From Chryseobacterium sp. SN22 (GTDB taxonomy: Bacteria; Bacteroidota; Bacteroidia; Flavobacteriales; Weeksellaceae), in assembly GCF_008329705.1 (NCBI RefSeq), contig NZ_VTSX01000017.1, forward strand, positions 60,081 through 124,080: 64,000 nt of DNA. The letters run 5' to 3'. Every line of letters begins with the position of its first letter. Position 1 is the stretch's first letter. The position numbers were made by a program, and so were the translations under genes. The notes under the pieces are model-generated. The model saw only the letters and a program-made list of their open reading frames with translations, ran no database searches and was not told the origin of the DNA. Positions 17,310 to 26,144 of this stretch are shown piece after piece.

Positions 17310-18467
17310 ATGTTTACAAATAAAGATATCAATTTTGAAGCCCTGAAAAGAAAAGCCTATAACGGAAGATGGGCAACCCTTAAGGACGGCATTATTCCGT
17401 TAACAGCGGCTGACCCCGATTTCAGAATGTCGGCAGAAATAGAAAACGGAATTATTGAATATATTAAGGACGGCTATCTCAGCTACGGCCCTTTTTCCGG
17501 AATCCCGGAATTCAAAAAAAGTGTCGCCGAGCATTTTAATATTGAGAAAAAGGGAAATTTTACGCCGGACAATGTTCTGGCCGTTAACAGTGCTGCCCAG
17601 GGAATGTTTCTGATTGCCAAATACGTCCTGAATCCCGGAGATGAAGCCATTATCTTCGATCCTGTGGATTTCCTGTTTAAAAAGACCGTGGAAGCTGTTG
17701 GCGGAAACATCAGGCTGTGTGCGGTAGACTCCGTAACCGGCGACATCGATTTTGAGATGCTGGTTTCCCTGATTTCACCGAAAACGAAAATGATCAGCAT
17801 CTGCAACCCGCATAATCCGGTAGGAAGGGTTTATTCCAAAGAAATCCTGAAAAAGATTTCAGAAATTGCCGCAGCCCATAACCTGTGGGTGATGAGTGAC
17901 GAGATCTGGAGCGATATTGTATATGATCAAAGGGAATTCAATACCTATTCATCCGTTTCCGAGGAAGCCAGACAGAAAAGCTTTACCGTATTCGGGTTTT
18001 CAAAGTCTTTCGGTATTGCTGGCCTGAGAATAGGTGCCGTACTGTGCAATGATCAGGATTTACTGGATGACTTTACGGAGAAGTCGCAGTTCAATTCGAC
18101 CATCGAAGGAGTCTCTACCCTATCGCAAATCGCGGCAAGTGTTGCGATTGACCGGGCAAAGCCTTGGTTCAATGATTTCCTTACGCATTTGCAGCATAAC
18201 AGGGATCTGGCGCACAGCATGCTGAGCAATTCAGGAATTCTTACCCCTAATCTTCCGGAAGCCACATTTGTTATTTTCCCGAAAATCGAAAACGGAATGT
18301 CAAGCGACAAATTCGCCCAACATGTTCTAAAAGAAGGAAAAGTAGCCGTTGTTCCGGGTTCGGAAAGGTGGTTTGGAAAAGGTGCGGAAGGACATATCCG
18401 GATCTGTTTCTCCACCTCTCAGGAAATCCTGACGGAAGGACTGAAGCGATTAATTAATAGTTTTTAA
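17310..18467 (+). CDS. PLP-dependent aminotransferase class I/II (MalY/PatB-like)
   Basis: 385 residues from the ATG at 17310, one base after the previous stop. Fold-type I features: CNPHNPVGR (substrate carboxylate and PLP region), SDEIWSDIVYD, and the Schiff-base lysine K232 in FGFSKSFGIAGLRIG. Overall closest in style to MalY/PatB proteins, which include C-S lyases and aminotransferases, so the reaction could be either transamination or beta-elimination. Coupling to the FAD monooxygenase suggests a two-step modification of an amino-acid-derived compound. Confidence 0.87.
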   Translation: MFTNKDINFEALKRKAYNGRWATLKDGIIPLTAADPDFRMSAEIENGIIEYIKDGYLSYGPFSGIPEFKKSVAEHFNIEKKGNFTPDNVLAVNSAAQGMFLIAKYVLNPGDEAIIFDPVDFLFKKTVEAVGGNIRLCAVDSVTGDIDFEMLVSLISPKTKMISICNPHNPVGRVYSKEILKKISEIAAAHNLWVMSDEIWSDIVYDQREFNTYSSVSEEARQKSFTVFGFSKSFGIAGLRIGAVLCNDQDLLDDFTEKSQFNSTIEGVSTLSQIAASVAIDRAKPWFNDFLTHLQHNRDLAHSMLSNSGILTPNLPEATFVIFPKIENGMSSDKFAQHVLKEGKVAVVPGSERWFGKGAEGHIRICFSTSQEILTEGLKRLINSF

Positions 18468-18479
18468 ACATAATAAAGG

Positions 18480-18516
18480 AACTCCGGGTAAATCAAAGAT
18501 TCTGCCCGGAGTTATT
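18480..18516. terminator. Terminator between convergent genes
   Basis: AACTCCGGG (18480-18488) pairs with CCCGGAGTT (18505-18513), followed by ATTATT; it separates the aminotransferase and the minus-strand dehydrogenase. Confidence 0.7.
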
Positions 18517-18554
18517 ATTCTGATAAATCCTATATCAAAATATCCATTCGGATA

Positions 18555-19775
18555 TTATTTTTTAGAAATCCTGTATAGTTTTCCACTATCGGTAACGGCA
18601 TATAAGTTTCCGTCGTTTCCGTTCAGGACATCCCGGAATCTTTCATTCTCCCCTTCTAAAAGGCGTTCTTCGCCAACCACTTTATTATTTTTCATCACAA
18701 TCCGGTTGATATGTTCTCCGCTTAAGCAGCCGATCATCAGGTTGCCTTTCCATTCATTAATGTTTCCGGTATAAAAAGTAACGCCGCTCGGCGAGATCAC
18801 CGGATCCCAGTAATAGACAGGCTGCTCAGTTCCTGCCTTTTGGGTCGTTCCGTGGTTTATCTTTTCCCCGGAATATTCAATCCCGTAGGTTACATCGCCC
18901 CAGCCGTAGTTTTTTCCCGGCTTAATCAGGTTAATTTCATCACCCCCTCTCGGCCCCATTTCCACATCCCAGAGATTTCCGCTCGGATCAATGGCCATTC
19001 CCTGAGGATTCCTGATGCCGTACGCATAAATCTCAGGTTTGAATCCTGCTTTCCCCACAAAAGGATTTCCCGGTGCCGGTTTCCCGTCTTTGGTTATTTT
19101 TAAAATTTTCCCTAAATAGTTATCCGTTTTCTGGGCATAAACCCGTGTCTGTTTATCGGATCTTTCTCCGGTACTTACGAAAAGATTTCCGTCTTTATCA
19201 AAAGTCAGCCTGCTGCCGTAATGTTTGTCGCCGTCGTAGGTCGGGGTTGCCCGGAAAATCACCTGCACGCCTGAGATATTTTTCAGATCAGCTGAAAGCA
19301 TTCCTTTTCCTACTGCCGTGTGATTCCCTTTCTCATAAGGCTCAGAAAAGCTGAAATAGATCATCCGGTTGTTGCTGAAATCAGGATCCAGGGCCACATC
19401 CAGCATTCCGCCCTGCCCTTTGGCATCAACTTTGGGAAAACCTTCAATTTTGGAGATCTGTTTTCCATCCGCTGAAACAACATTAATATATCCTCTTTTA
19501 TCGGTAATTAAAAAACGCCCGTCCGGCAGGTTGATGATTCCCCAGGGTTTGCCTAGGTCTCTACTCAGAACCTCTACTTGATATGGTATTGATGTTTTTA
19601 CTGCTTTTATTCTGGTCTGCCCTGCAAAGGCTGGTTTATATTCAGGAGAATTAGGCTCTTTCGTTTCCACGCTGCCGTCTTTTCCCAGCTTTTGAGCATT
19701 CAGCGCATTATCTTTGCACGATGATAAAATCATAAATAAACTGAAAGCAGAAATGTAAAATTTATTGAATTTCAT
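18555..19775 (-). CDS. Lipoprotein glucose/sorbosone dehydrogenase (PQQ-type)
   Basis: 406 residues. A lipobox ILSSC (Cys about residue 20) precedes a six-bladed beta-propeller of the GSDH family: GKPWGIINLPDGRFLITDKRG, GQGGMLDVALDPDFS, GDKHYGSRLTFDKDG, and the PQQ/calcium region YAYGIRNPQGMAIDP with EMGPRGGDEINLI. The family oxidises aldose sugars or sorbosones in the periplasm with PQQ; no pqq synthesis genes are in the window, so the cofactor would be scavenged or made elsewhere. Monocistronic. Confidence 0.9.
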   Translation of the reverse strand: MKFNKFYISAFSLFMILSSCKDNALNAQKLGKDGSVETKEPNSPEYKPAFAGQTRIKAVKTSIPYQVEVLSRDLGKPWGIINLPDGRFLITDKRGYINVVSADGKQISKIEGFPKVDAKGQGGMLDVALDPDFSNNRMIYFSFSEPYEKGNHTAVGKGMLSADLKNISGVQVIFRATPTYDGDKHYGSRLTFDKDGNLFVSTGERSDKQTRVYAQKTDNYLGKILKITKDGKPAPGNPFVGKAGFKPEIYAYGIRNPQGMAIDPSGNLWDVEMGPRGGDEINLIKPGKNYGWGDVTYGIEYSGEKINHGTTQKAGTEQPVYYWDPVISPSGVTFYTGNINEWKGNLMIGCLSGEHINRIVMKNNKVVGEERLLEGENERFRDVLNGNDGNLYAVTDSGKLYRISKK

Positions 19776-19828
19776 ACAATTATATTTGGTGGTTCCCGGA
19801 ATGGATGGAAAAATAATGCCATAAAAAA

Positions 19829-19863
19829 TTTGGCAGTTCAGAATTTTGCTCTACATTTGTAGA
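19829..19863 (+). promoter_or_regulatory. Promoter with embedded BlaI-type operator
   Basis: TTTG (19829-19832), 19-nt spacer, -7 box TACATTTG (19852-19859). The -7 box lies inside a perfect dyad TCTACA-TT-TGTAGA (19850-19863), which has the TACA/TGTA half-sites typical of BlaI/MecI repressors. The next gene is a BlaI homologue, so this is very likely its autoregulatory operator. Confidence 0.8.
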
Positions 19864-19885
19864 ACAAATTATTAATCCGTAGAAT

Positions 19886-20260
19886 ATGAAAGAAATAAAA
19901 CTTACCGATTCCGAAAAAGACCTCATGGACATTCTCTGGGAAAAAGAAAAAGCATTCATGAAAGATATTCTGGAATCTTACCCCGAGCCGAAACCGGCAA
20001 CCACCACCATTGCCACGCTGCTGAAAAGAATGCAGAACAAAGATTTTGTCGGCTACAAATTGTATGGAAATTCCCGCGAATACTTTCCGAAAATCGCGAA
20101 AGGGGAATATTTCAAAGAAGAGATGTCTTCCATGATTGACCGTTTTTTCAACAGTTCCGTCACCCAGTTTGCTTCGTTTTTTACTTCGAACGCAAAACTT
20201 TCCCAGAAACAGCTGAAAGAACTCCGCGAAATTATAGACCGTGAAATTGATGAAAAATGA
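19886..20260 (+). CDS. BlaI/MecI/CopY-family repressor
   Basis: 124 residues. A winged-helix DNA-binding domain (about 1-75, with LTDSEKDLMDILWEKEKAF and TTIATLLKRMQNKDFV as recognition region) followed by a C-terminal dimerisation helix. BlaI proteins bind TACA-n-TGTA dyads and are cleaved when the membrane partner senses a signal. Its start overlaps with the partner's in the usual ATGA fashion (20257-20260). The operator at 19850-19863 covers its own -7 box. Confidence 0.92.
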   Translation: MKEIKLTDSEKDLMDILWEKEKAFMKDILESYPEPKPATTTIATLLKRMQNKDFVGYKLYGNSREYFPKIAKGEYFKEEMSSMIDRFFNSSVTQFASFFTSNAKLSQKQLKELREIIDREIDEK

Positions 20261-21678
20261 TCATCCTCTTTAAAATTATACTGTGTTCCACCCTGTTGAT
20301 TGTATTTTACTACGGGGTTTTACAGAAGGAAAAAATGTACCGGTTCAACAGGATCTATCTGCTTTTTTCACTGTTGTTTTCTTATACGGTCCCTTTTATT
20401 TCGATCAGTACGGAAGCACCGAAACCGGTGAACCGTTTACAGACCGCCTATGAGACCACCCAGCAGATTCTGGATCTTACGCCCGTGCAGAACGGTTTCA
20501 ACCTTATTAATTTGACTTTGATCATCTATGGAATCATAACCTTTATATTTTTAAGCAGGGTGATTGTTTCATTTTTGAAAATCAAGAGTTTGAAAGGCCA
20601 AAAGATCATTTATCAGAATCAGGAAGTTCTGGTAACGGAGAAAAACATTCCGCCTTTCAGTTTTTGGAATACGATTTATCTGGGGAAAAGCTACTTCACT
20701 GATCAGCAAATAGACGACAGAATTTTTCTGCACGAAAAAAGCCACCTGGAACAGAAACACAGCATTGATCTTATGATGGTTGAAATCGTGAAAGCTTTCA
20801 CCTGGTTCAATCCGGCAGTTTACTTTTATAAAAAAGCCATCCGGATGAATCATGAATTCCTGGCGGATGAATCGGTCTTAAAGAATCATTTTAATATAAA
20901 AGACTATCAGAATTTAATACTGGATGAAATTATTTCCAGCCAAAGCTATAACCTTACCCATACATTCCATTTTAACAACACCAAAAAACGATTTATTATG
21001 ATGAACACCAAGAAGTCCAAATGGGCCCAAGTGAAAAAAGCCATCAGTATTCCTGCTTTGATATTCGCTTTCGGATTATTTGTGCAGAAAACGTATGCCC
21101 ATCCGATTGAAACAATCATTGAGGAAACCCGGAAGAAAATGGCCGATCACGATCCGGTAGCCCAAACTACAGAGAAAACCAGCACAGATTCCGAGGAACC
21201 CGATCTGCCTGCTCTGTTTGAAACACCTGAAGAACCGGTTAAAAATACCCAAAAAGAAGAAAAGGTTCAGGATACCATCCGGCCAAAAGAAGGTAAAAAC
21301 ACAAATCTGGACCGGCAGAGCGCATCCGGTACAACCCCTGAATCCCTGACTGTTTCTTTAAAGGATGAGCCGACCATGCTTCCCCAATTTCCGGGCGGGT
21401 TCAATGAAATGAGAAACAGAGTTTCAAAAATGTTTGACGCCTCTAAGATGGAAACTGAAAAGCCGAAAGGTTTGTTAAGAGCGGATATTTCGTATACCGT
21501 TGATGAAACGGGCAATGTGGTGAATGTAAAAGTTGCCGGCAGTAATGAGTCCTTCAATAATGAAGTATTGGCATCGTTCAGAAGGGCCAACGAGAATATC
21601 GTCTGGAAGCCGGCGGAAAAAGACGGAAAGCCTGTGAATTACTACATGAGGCTACCTTTAACCATGTCATTTCAATAA
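20257..21678 (+). CDS. BlaR1-type M56 membrane metallopeptidase with TonB-like C-terminus
   Basis: 473 residues. Three N-terminal hydrophobic segments, then the M56 zinc motif H159-E160-x-x-H163 (LHEKSH) and NHEFLAD (199-204) with the likely third ligand; another membrane segment lies around 265-285. The outer part is Pro/Glu/Thr-rich (about 290-385) and ends in a TonB-C-like domain (ISYTVDETGNVVNVKV ... NEVLASFRRA) instead of the penicillin-binding sensor of BlaR1. It probably senses an envelope signal and inactivates the BlaI repressor. No beta-lactamase gene is adjacent. Confidence 0.88.
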   Translation: MIILFKIILCSTLLIVFYYGVLQKEKMYRFNRIYLLFSLLFSYTVPFISISTEAPKPVNRLQTAYETTQQILDLTPVQNGFNLINLTLIIYGIITFIFLSRVIVSFLKIKSLKGQKIIYQNQEVLVTEKNIPPFSFWNTIYLGKSYFTDQQIDDRIFLHEKSHLEQKHSIDLMMVEIVKAFTWFNPAVYFYKKAIRMNHEFLADESVLKNHFNIKDYQNLILDEIISSQSYNLTHTFHFNNTKKRFIMMNTKKSKWAQVKKAISIPALIFAFGLFVQKTYAHPIETIIEETRKKMADHDPVAQTTEKTSTDSEEPDLPALFETPEEPVKNTQKEEKVQDTIRPKEGKNTNLDRQSASGTTPESLTVSLKDEPTMLPQFPGGFNEMRNRVSKMFDASKMETEKPKGLLRADISYTVDETGNVVNVKVAGSNESFNNEVLASFRRANENIVWKPAEKDGKPVNYYMRLPLTMSFQ

Positions 21679-21685
21679 ACAGACG

Positions 21686-21711
21686 AGCATCCCAAACCGG
21701 GATGCTTTTTT
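21686..21711 (+). terminator. Terminator of the BlaI-M56 operon
   Basis: AGCATCCC (21686-21693) pairs with GGGATGCT (21699-21706), followed by a T run. Confidence 0.85.
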
Positions 21712-21793
21712 ATTCAATTGATGATACATAAAATGAATCATCAAAATACAAATTAAGACCCATCATTTAGGTGAATGCCAAATAATTCTTTCG

Positions 21794-21801
21794 TATTTTT
21801 G
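21794..21801 (+). promoter_or_regulatory. -7 box of uvrB
   Basis: TATTTTTG, 22 nt before the ATG at 21824. No SOS box was recognised. Confidence 0.55.
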
Positions 21802-21823
21802 TTAGGATAACATCACCAATTTT

Positions 21824-23815
21824 ATGAATTTCAAACTTCAATCAGAATATAAACCTACCGGCGATCAGCCGCAAGCCATCGAAAAGCTTACCGAAGGCAT
21901 TAAGATCGGCGAAAAATACCAGACATTGCTGGGGGTAACCGGATCAGGAAAAACCTTTACCGTGGCCAATGTGATCCAGAATGTTCAGAAACCAACACTG
22001 GTCCTGGCGCATAACAAAACACTGGCCGCACAGCTCTTCATGGAGTTTAAAGAATTCTTCCCGGAAAATGCCGTTGAATATTTTGTCAGCTACTATGATT
22101 ACTACCAGCCGGAAGCCTATATTGCGACTTCGGGAACCTATATTGAGAAAGACCTGAGTATTAATGAAGAAGTGGAAAAACTGAGGCTTTCTGCGACGGC
22201 AAGCCTGCTTTCAGGACGCAGGGATGTATTGATCGTTGCTTCAGTCTCCTGTATTTACGGAATCGGGAACCCGACGGAATTTCACAAATCCCTGATTTCG
22301 ATTGCGATCGGTGAAAAAGTAACCCGGACTGCCTTGCTGCACGCTTTGGTAAATGCATTGTATTCCAGGACGCTGAATGAGTTTCAAAGAGGGACATTCC
22401 GGGTAAAAGGGGACGTGATCGATGTATTTCCGGCTTATGCGGATAATGCGATCAGGATCCAGTTTTTCGGAGACGAGATCGAAAAGATCCAGAGCTTTGA
22501 TCCTGTTTCCGGGAATGTAACAGCCAATTTCGAACAGATCCAGATTTATCCGGCCAATCTCTTTGTTACTTCAAAAGAAACCTTAAACGGAGCGATCCGG
22601 AATATTCAGGACGATCTGGTAAAACAGGTGGATTTCTTCGGATCTATCGAAAAGCCGCTGGAAGCCAAAAGACTGCAGGAAAGAACCGAGCTCGATCTTG
22701 AAATGATCAAAGAGCTGGGTTATTGTTCGGGAATTGAGAACTATTCGAGATACCTTGACGGACGACTGCCGGGAACAAGGCCTTTCTGCCTGCTGGATTA
22801 TTTTCCGAAGGATTACCTCATGGTAATCGATGAGAGCCACGTGACGGTTCCGCAGGTTCACGCCATGTACGGCGGCGACCGCAGCCGGAAAGAAGCTTTA
22901 GTGGAGTACGGCTTCAGGCTTCCTGCCGCCATGGACAACCGTCCATTGAAATTCGAAGAGTTCGAGGCCATCCAGAACCAGGTGATTTATGTTTCTGCAA
23001 CCCCGGCAGACTATGAACTGGAAAAAACAGGAGGCGCCTATATCGAACAGATCATCCGTCCGACCGGACTTTTGGATCCTATCATTGAAATCCGTCCGAC
23101 CATCAACCAGATTGACGACCTGATGGAGGAAATCCAGAAGAGAGCAGATCTTGACGAAAGGGTTCTGGTAACAACCTTAACAAAGAAAATGGCGGAAGAA
23201 CTGACGAAATATTTCACCAAATTCGGTATCAGGACAAGATACATTCACTCGGATGTCGAAACCCTTGAACGGATCCAGATTATGCAGGATCTGCGGGTAG
23301 GACTGTTTGATGTCCTGATCGGGGTGAACCTTCTGAGAGAAGGTCTGGATTTACCGGAAGTTTCCCTGGTGGCCATACTGGATGCCGATAAGGAAGGAAT
23401 GCTGAGAAGCCGCCGGTCGATGATCCAGACCGTAGGCCGTGCCGCCCGTAACCTCAACGGAAGGGCCATCATGTATGCCGATAAGATCACGAAATCGATG
23501 CAGGCTACCCTTGATGAAACGGAATACCGGCGCGCCAAACAGGAAGAGTACAACAAAGAACACGGAATGGTTCCGGTAGCGTTAAATAAAAAGATCTCGG
23601 AAAGCCTCGTCGGAAGAAGCAAAGACTTCCCGGATGAAAAATACACCCAAAAAGAAATTCTGCAGAAAGTGGCTGAAGCCAAAGCCAGTTATACTTCGGA
23701 AGATATGGAGAAAGTCATTGTCCAGAAGCAAAAAGAAATGGAAATGGCTGCCAAAAGCCTTGATTTCATTAAAGCGGCTAAGCTGAGGGATGAAATTGCA
23801 GCCCTGAAGGGATAA
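21824..23815 (+). CDS. uvrB: Excinuclease ABC subunit B
   Basis: 663 residues, full length. Walker A GVTGSGKT at 37-44; the beta-hairpin that clamps DNA contains YYDYYQPEAY; Walker B region VIDESH; helicase motif VI QTVGRAARN; and the C-terminal UVR domain (about 625-660, MEMAAKSLDFIKAAKLRDEI) that contacts UvrC. UvrB verifies lesions loaded by UvrA and then recruits UvrC. Monocistronic, with terminator at 23819-23847. Confidence 0.98.
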   Translation: MNFKLQSEYKPTGDQPQAIEKLTEGIKIGEKYQTLLGVTGSGKTFTVANVIQNVQKPTLVLAHNKTLAAQLFMEFKEFFPENAVEYFVSYYDYYQPEAYIATSGTYIEKDLSINEEVEKLRLSATASLLSGRRDVLIVASVSCIYGIGNPTEFHKSLISIAIGEKVTRTALLHALVNALYSRTLNEFQRGTFRVKGDVIDVFPAYADNAIRIQFFGDEIEKIQSFDPVSGNVTANFEQIQIYPANLFVTSKETLNGAIRNIQDDLVKQVDFFGSIEKPLEAKRLQERTELDLEMIKELGYCSGIENYSRYLDGRLPGTRPFCLLDYFPKDYLMVIDESHVTVPQVHAMYGGDRSRKEALVEYGFRLPAAMDNRPLKFEEFEAIQNQVIYVSATPADYELEKTGGAYIEQIIRPTGLLDPIIEIRPTINQIDDLMEEIQKRADLDERVLVTTLTKKMAEELTKYFTKFGIRTRYIHSDVETLERIQIMQDLRVGLFDVLIGVNLLREGLDLPEVSLVAILDADKEGMLRSRRSMIQTVGRAARNLNGRAIMYADKITKSMQATLDETEYRRAKQEEYNKEHGMVPVALNKKISESLVGRSKDFPDEKYTQKEILQKVAEAKASYTSEDMEKVIVQKQKEMEMAAKSLDFIKAAKLRDEIAALKG

Positions 23816-23818
23816 ATA

Positions 23819-23847
23819 AAAAGAGACTGGTTACACAGTCTCTTTTT
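23819..23847 (+). terminator. Terminator of uvrB
   Basis: AAGAGACTG pairs with CAGTCTCTT around a 6-nt loop, followed by T5. Confidence 0.85.
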
Positions 23848-23848
23848 C

Positions 23849-23960
23849 AATATTGGATTATTGTAAGTGATAAAAGCCTTCCTAGATGATATCAGCTGCT
23901 GTTCCGCCTATATCCCGGTATGTAATCATAAAGCAAAACCAAATAAAATAATCCAATATT
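23849..23960. repeat. 14-bp inverted repeat flanking an 84-bp spacer
   Basis: AATATTGGATTATT (23849-23862) and AATAATCCAATATT (23947-23960) are perfect inverted copies; a further ATTGGATTA follows at about 23970. They lie in the gap between uvrB and the minus-strand DUF3820 gene. No coding potential of note in the 84 bp between them. Confidence 0.6.
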
Positions 23961-24003
23961 CTGTAAAACATTGGATTAAATATTTCTAAAGATCATTCAG
24001 GTT

Positions 24004-24243
24004 CTACCGTTGATTTCTGACTGCGGCGCGGATCGGGATCAGCAGTTCGGTCAGGCCGTTTAATTTAATTTCGTAGACCGTCGCCAGCTGCATTCCCAGC
24101 TTACCTTTGGGCATTCCCGTCCGCTGAAACCATTCAAGATAGCTTATCGGGAGATCAGCGAGAACTGTTCCTTCGTATTTTCCGAAAGGCATTTTTACAA
24201 TACAGATTTCTTTTAATATTTCCGGGTTTATTCCGTCCTGCAT
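24004..24243 (-). CDS. DUF3820 family small protein
   Basis: 79 residues. The motif MPFGKYEGTVLADLPISYLEWF is the DUF3820 core (sometimes labelled 'quorum-sensing-regulated virulence factor'); related segments occur in exonuclease-fold proteins that recognise 'FGKYKG'. Function not established. Last gene of a probable four-gene minus-strand operon, 7 nt after the AI-2E-type transporter gene. Confidence 0.8.
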   Translation of the reverse strand: MQDGINPEILKEICIVKMPFGKYEGTVLADLPISYLEWFQRTGMPKGKLGMQLATVYEIKLNGLTELLIPIRAAVRNQR

Positions 24244-24250
24244 ATTTATT

Positions 24251-25339
24251 TTATACTAATAAATTAATCTTGGTTTCCAACTCTTCATTCTTGTCAGGCA
24301 GCTGCAGTTCAGGCGTGTCGTCATCGGAAAATTCATTGCGGTATACCTGAATCAAAAGCAGAGTCAGTGAAACCATGATAGGACCGAAAACCAGTCCCAT
24401 AAAACCGAATAAGTTCATTCCCATGATAATTCCGAAAACCGTGTTTAGAGGATGGATGTCTTCCAGCTTTTTCAAAAGGGTAAAACGCAGAACATTATCC
24501 GTTAATCCCACTACGATCATACAGTAAGCAGCCAATCCGAGTCCGCTTCCCATATCGCCTTCCGCAATCATAAAAATGCAGACAGGGCCGTATACGATAG
24601 CCGCACCGACTACCGGGATCATGGAGGTTGCTGCGGTAAGCGCAAAAAGAAGTATTGGACTTGGAGCTCCAAAGATATAGTACCCTACCAAGGCAACAAT
24701 ACCCTGGCCAAGAGCAACTACAGGAATTCCGATGGCATTGGCCAGGATCAGTTTTCTCATTTTTTCGCCGATCAATGATACATTGGATCTTTTAAGAGGT
24801 GCCGCTGATGAAAGGATTCTTTCAAAAAAACGGGGCTTTTCAAGCATGAAGTAAAGAATGAAATACATGGAAGCCACAACGGTGAGCGTGTTTACTGTTC
24901 CGCTGAGCGCCTTTGTTGAATACTGCCCTACACTGTTCTTCAACTTATCCATATTTCCTTTGCTTAATATATCAAATTTAAATTTTGAATAAATATATGT
25001 GTGGATTTTCTCCAGAAAAACATTGAACTTTTCCATATAGGCCTGGGCATTTCCAAGCTTTTCAATAAGAAGGTCCCCGATAAAATAGATAGGAAGAATA
25101 AGAACGATCAGACTGGCACCCATAAGTGTTAATGAAGCAAGCCAGGGTTTCCATTTTTTCTCTTCCTGAAGATAGAAATTATACTTCCGGCATAAGACAT
25201 AGATGGTAATGGCTCCTAAAACGGATGGGATAAATAGGGCAAGATTAAAACAGATTAAAGCTGCTAAAATTAAAATTATCGCAAGTAAAAAAACCTGCTT
25301 GATCTTGACACTGCTGATTTGCTGATCTTTATTCATCAT
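24251..25339 (-). CDS. AI-2E family transporter (PerM/YdiK-like)
   Basis: 362 residues with about eight hydrophobic segments. Paired N-terminal helices, a soluble-looking middle (about 90-150), then GEKMRKLILANAIGIPVVALGQG and the C-terminal FGIIMGMNLFGFMGLVFGPI, both typical of the family. Members are transporters of varied substrate; export of autoinducer-2 or Na+/H+ exchange has been shown only for some. Its start overlaps the upstream gene's stop by 4 nt (25336-25339), so the two are co-translated. Confidence 0.87.
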   Translation of the reverse strand: MMNKDQQISSVKIKQVFLLAIILILAALICFNLALFIPSVLGAITIYVLCRKYNFYLQEEKKWKPWLASLTLMGASLIVLILPIYFIGDLLIEKLGNAQAYMEKFNVFLEKIHTYIYSKFKFDILSKGNMDKLKNSVGQYSTKALSGTVNTLTVVASMYFILYFMLEKPRFFERILSSAAPLKRSNVSLIGEKMRKLILANAIGIPVVALGQGIVALVGYYIFGAPSPILLFALTAATSMIPVVGAAIVYGPVCIFMIAEGDMGSGLGLAAYCMIVVGLTDNVLRFTLLKKLEDIHPLNTVFGIIMGMNLFGFMGLVFGPIMVSLTLLLIQVYRNEFSDDDTPELQLPDKNEELETKINLLV

Positions 25340-26070
25340 TTATTTAAAATTATTTGTCTCGGTTTTCCTAAATGGGCACAATAAAGGGAATACATCACAG
25401 CAAAGATGAATGGTGCCGTTACAATTACTCCGATGAAGCACAGCACGATTCCTGCCATTGACAGCAGAAAACCTACAAATGTTGCGCCAAGAAAAACACC
25501 GTAATTTTCTTTGGCAATGTTGAATGACTTTCCTAAAGCCTCTGTGGCAGAAGCATTTTCAAACAGTAAAACCGGATATCCCAGCATCAGCAGGGGATAT
25601 ACAAAAACAATAGGCAGTACACAAAGCGAAAGTGCGATCGACGAAATAATCCCCGACAACAGGGCATAGATTAAAATATTTACAAAATTTTGTCGGTATC
25701 CGATAAACAGGTCGGAAAAATCAATGGGATTTTTAGTGTTGTATTTGTTAATCATGTAAATCAGCCCCACGTACAATGGGGAAAGAACCAATCCTAAAAT
25801 TCCGGAGAGGGTAAGATACAAAGGAAAGCCCGGTGCACTGAATACGGAAAATCTCGAATAGCCTCCTGAATCGCGCATTTCTTCAAGCATGGCCGCAGAA
25901 TTCATCCCGGTCAATGCCTGAATAACAGCTCCTAAGATGCTGTAGATAATCATGGCGACAACGGCATATAGGAATACGCCCTTGTACATTTCGAATGCAT
26001 GAGAGATAATGGCTCCCGTATTTCTTTCCGGAACAGAACCCTGTTGGTCAAATTCGTTAAATTCTGACAT
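25336..26070 (-). CDS. Multi-span membrane protein, paralogue A
   Basis: 244 residues with about five or six membrane segments and a short polar N-terminus. Contains SDLFIGYRQNF and a C-terminal block LLFENASATEALGKSFNIAKEN, both matched in the next gene upstream (SDLFAGYNG and IFESLSLSFKAMK), so the two genes are diverged paralogues. Function unknown; such proteins have sometimes been labelled beta-carotene monooxygenases, for which I see no support. Co-transcribed with the AI-2E-type transporter. Confidence 0.75.
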   Translation of the reverse strand: MSEFNEFDQQGSVPERNTGAIISHAFEMYKGVFLYAVVAMIIYSILGAVIQALTGMNSAAMLEEMRDSGGYSRFSVFSAPGFPLYLTLSGILGLVLSPLYVGLIYMINKYNTKNPIDFSDLFIGYRQNFVNILIYALLSGIISSIALSLCVLPIVFVYPLLMLGYPVLLFENASATEALGKSFNIAKENYGVFLGATFVGFLLSMAGIVLCFIGVIVTAPFIFAVMYSLYCAHLGKPRQIILNK

Positions 26071-26144
26071 GGTGTTTAAATTTTTAATGTTGATTTTACC
26101 AAATTTAACTTTTTTTGGCTTTAAAACATTAAAACTTATGAAAT

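Noticed and set aside
23880..23930. Possible 15-residue peptide (minus strand) between the inverted repeats
   Set aside because: Too short, no leader pattern and no start-site support.
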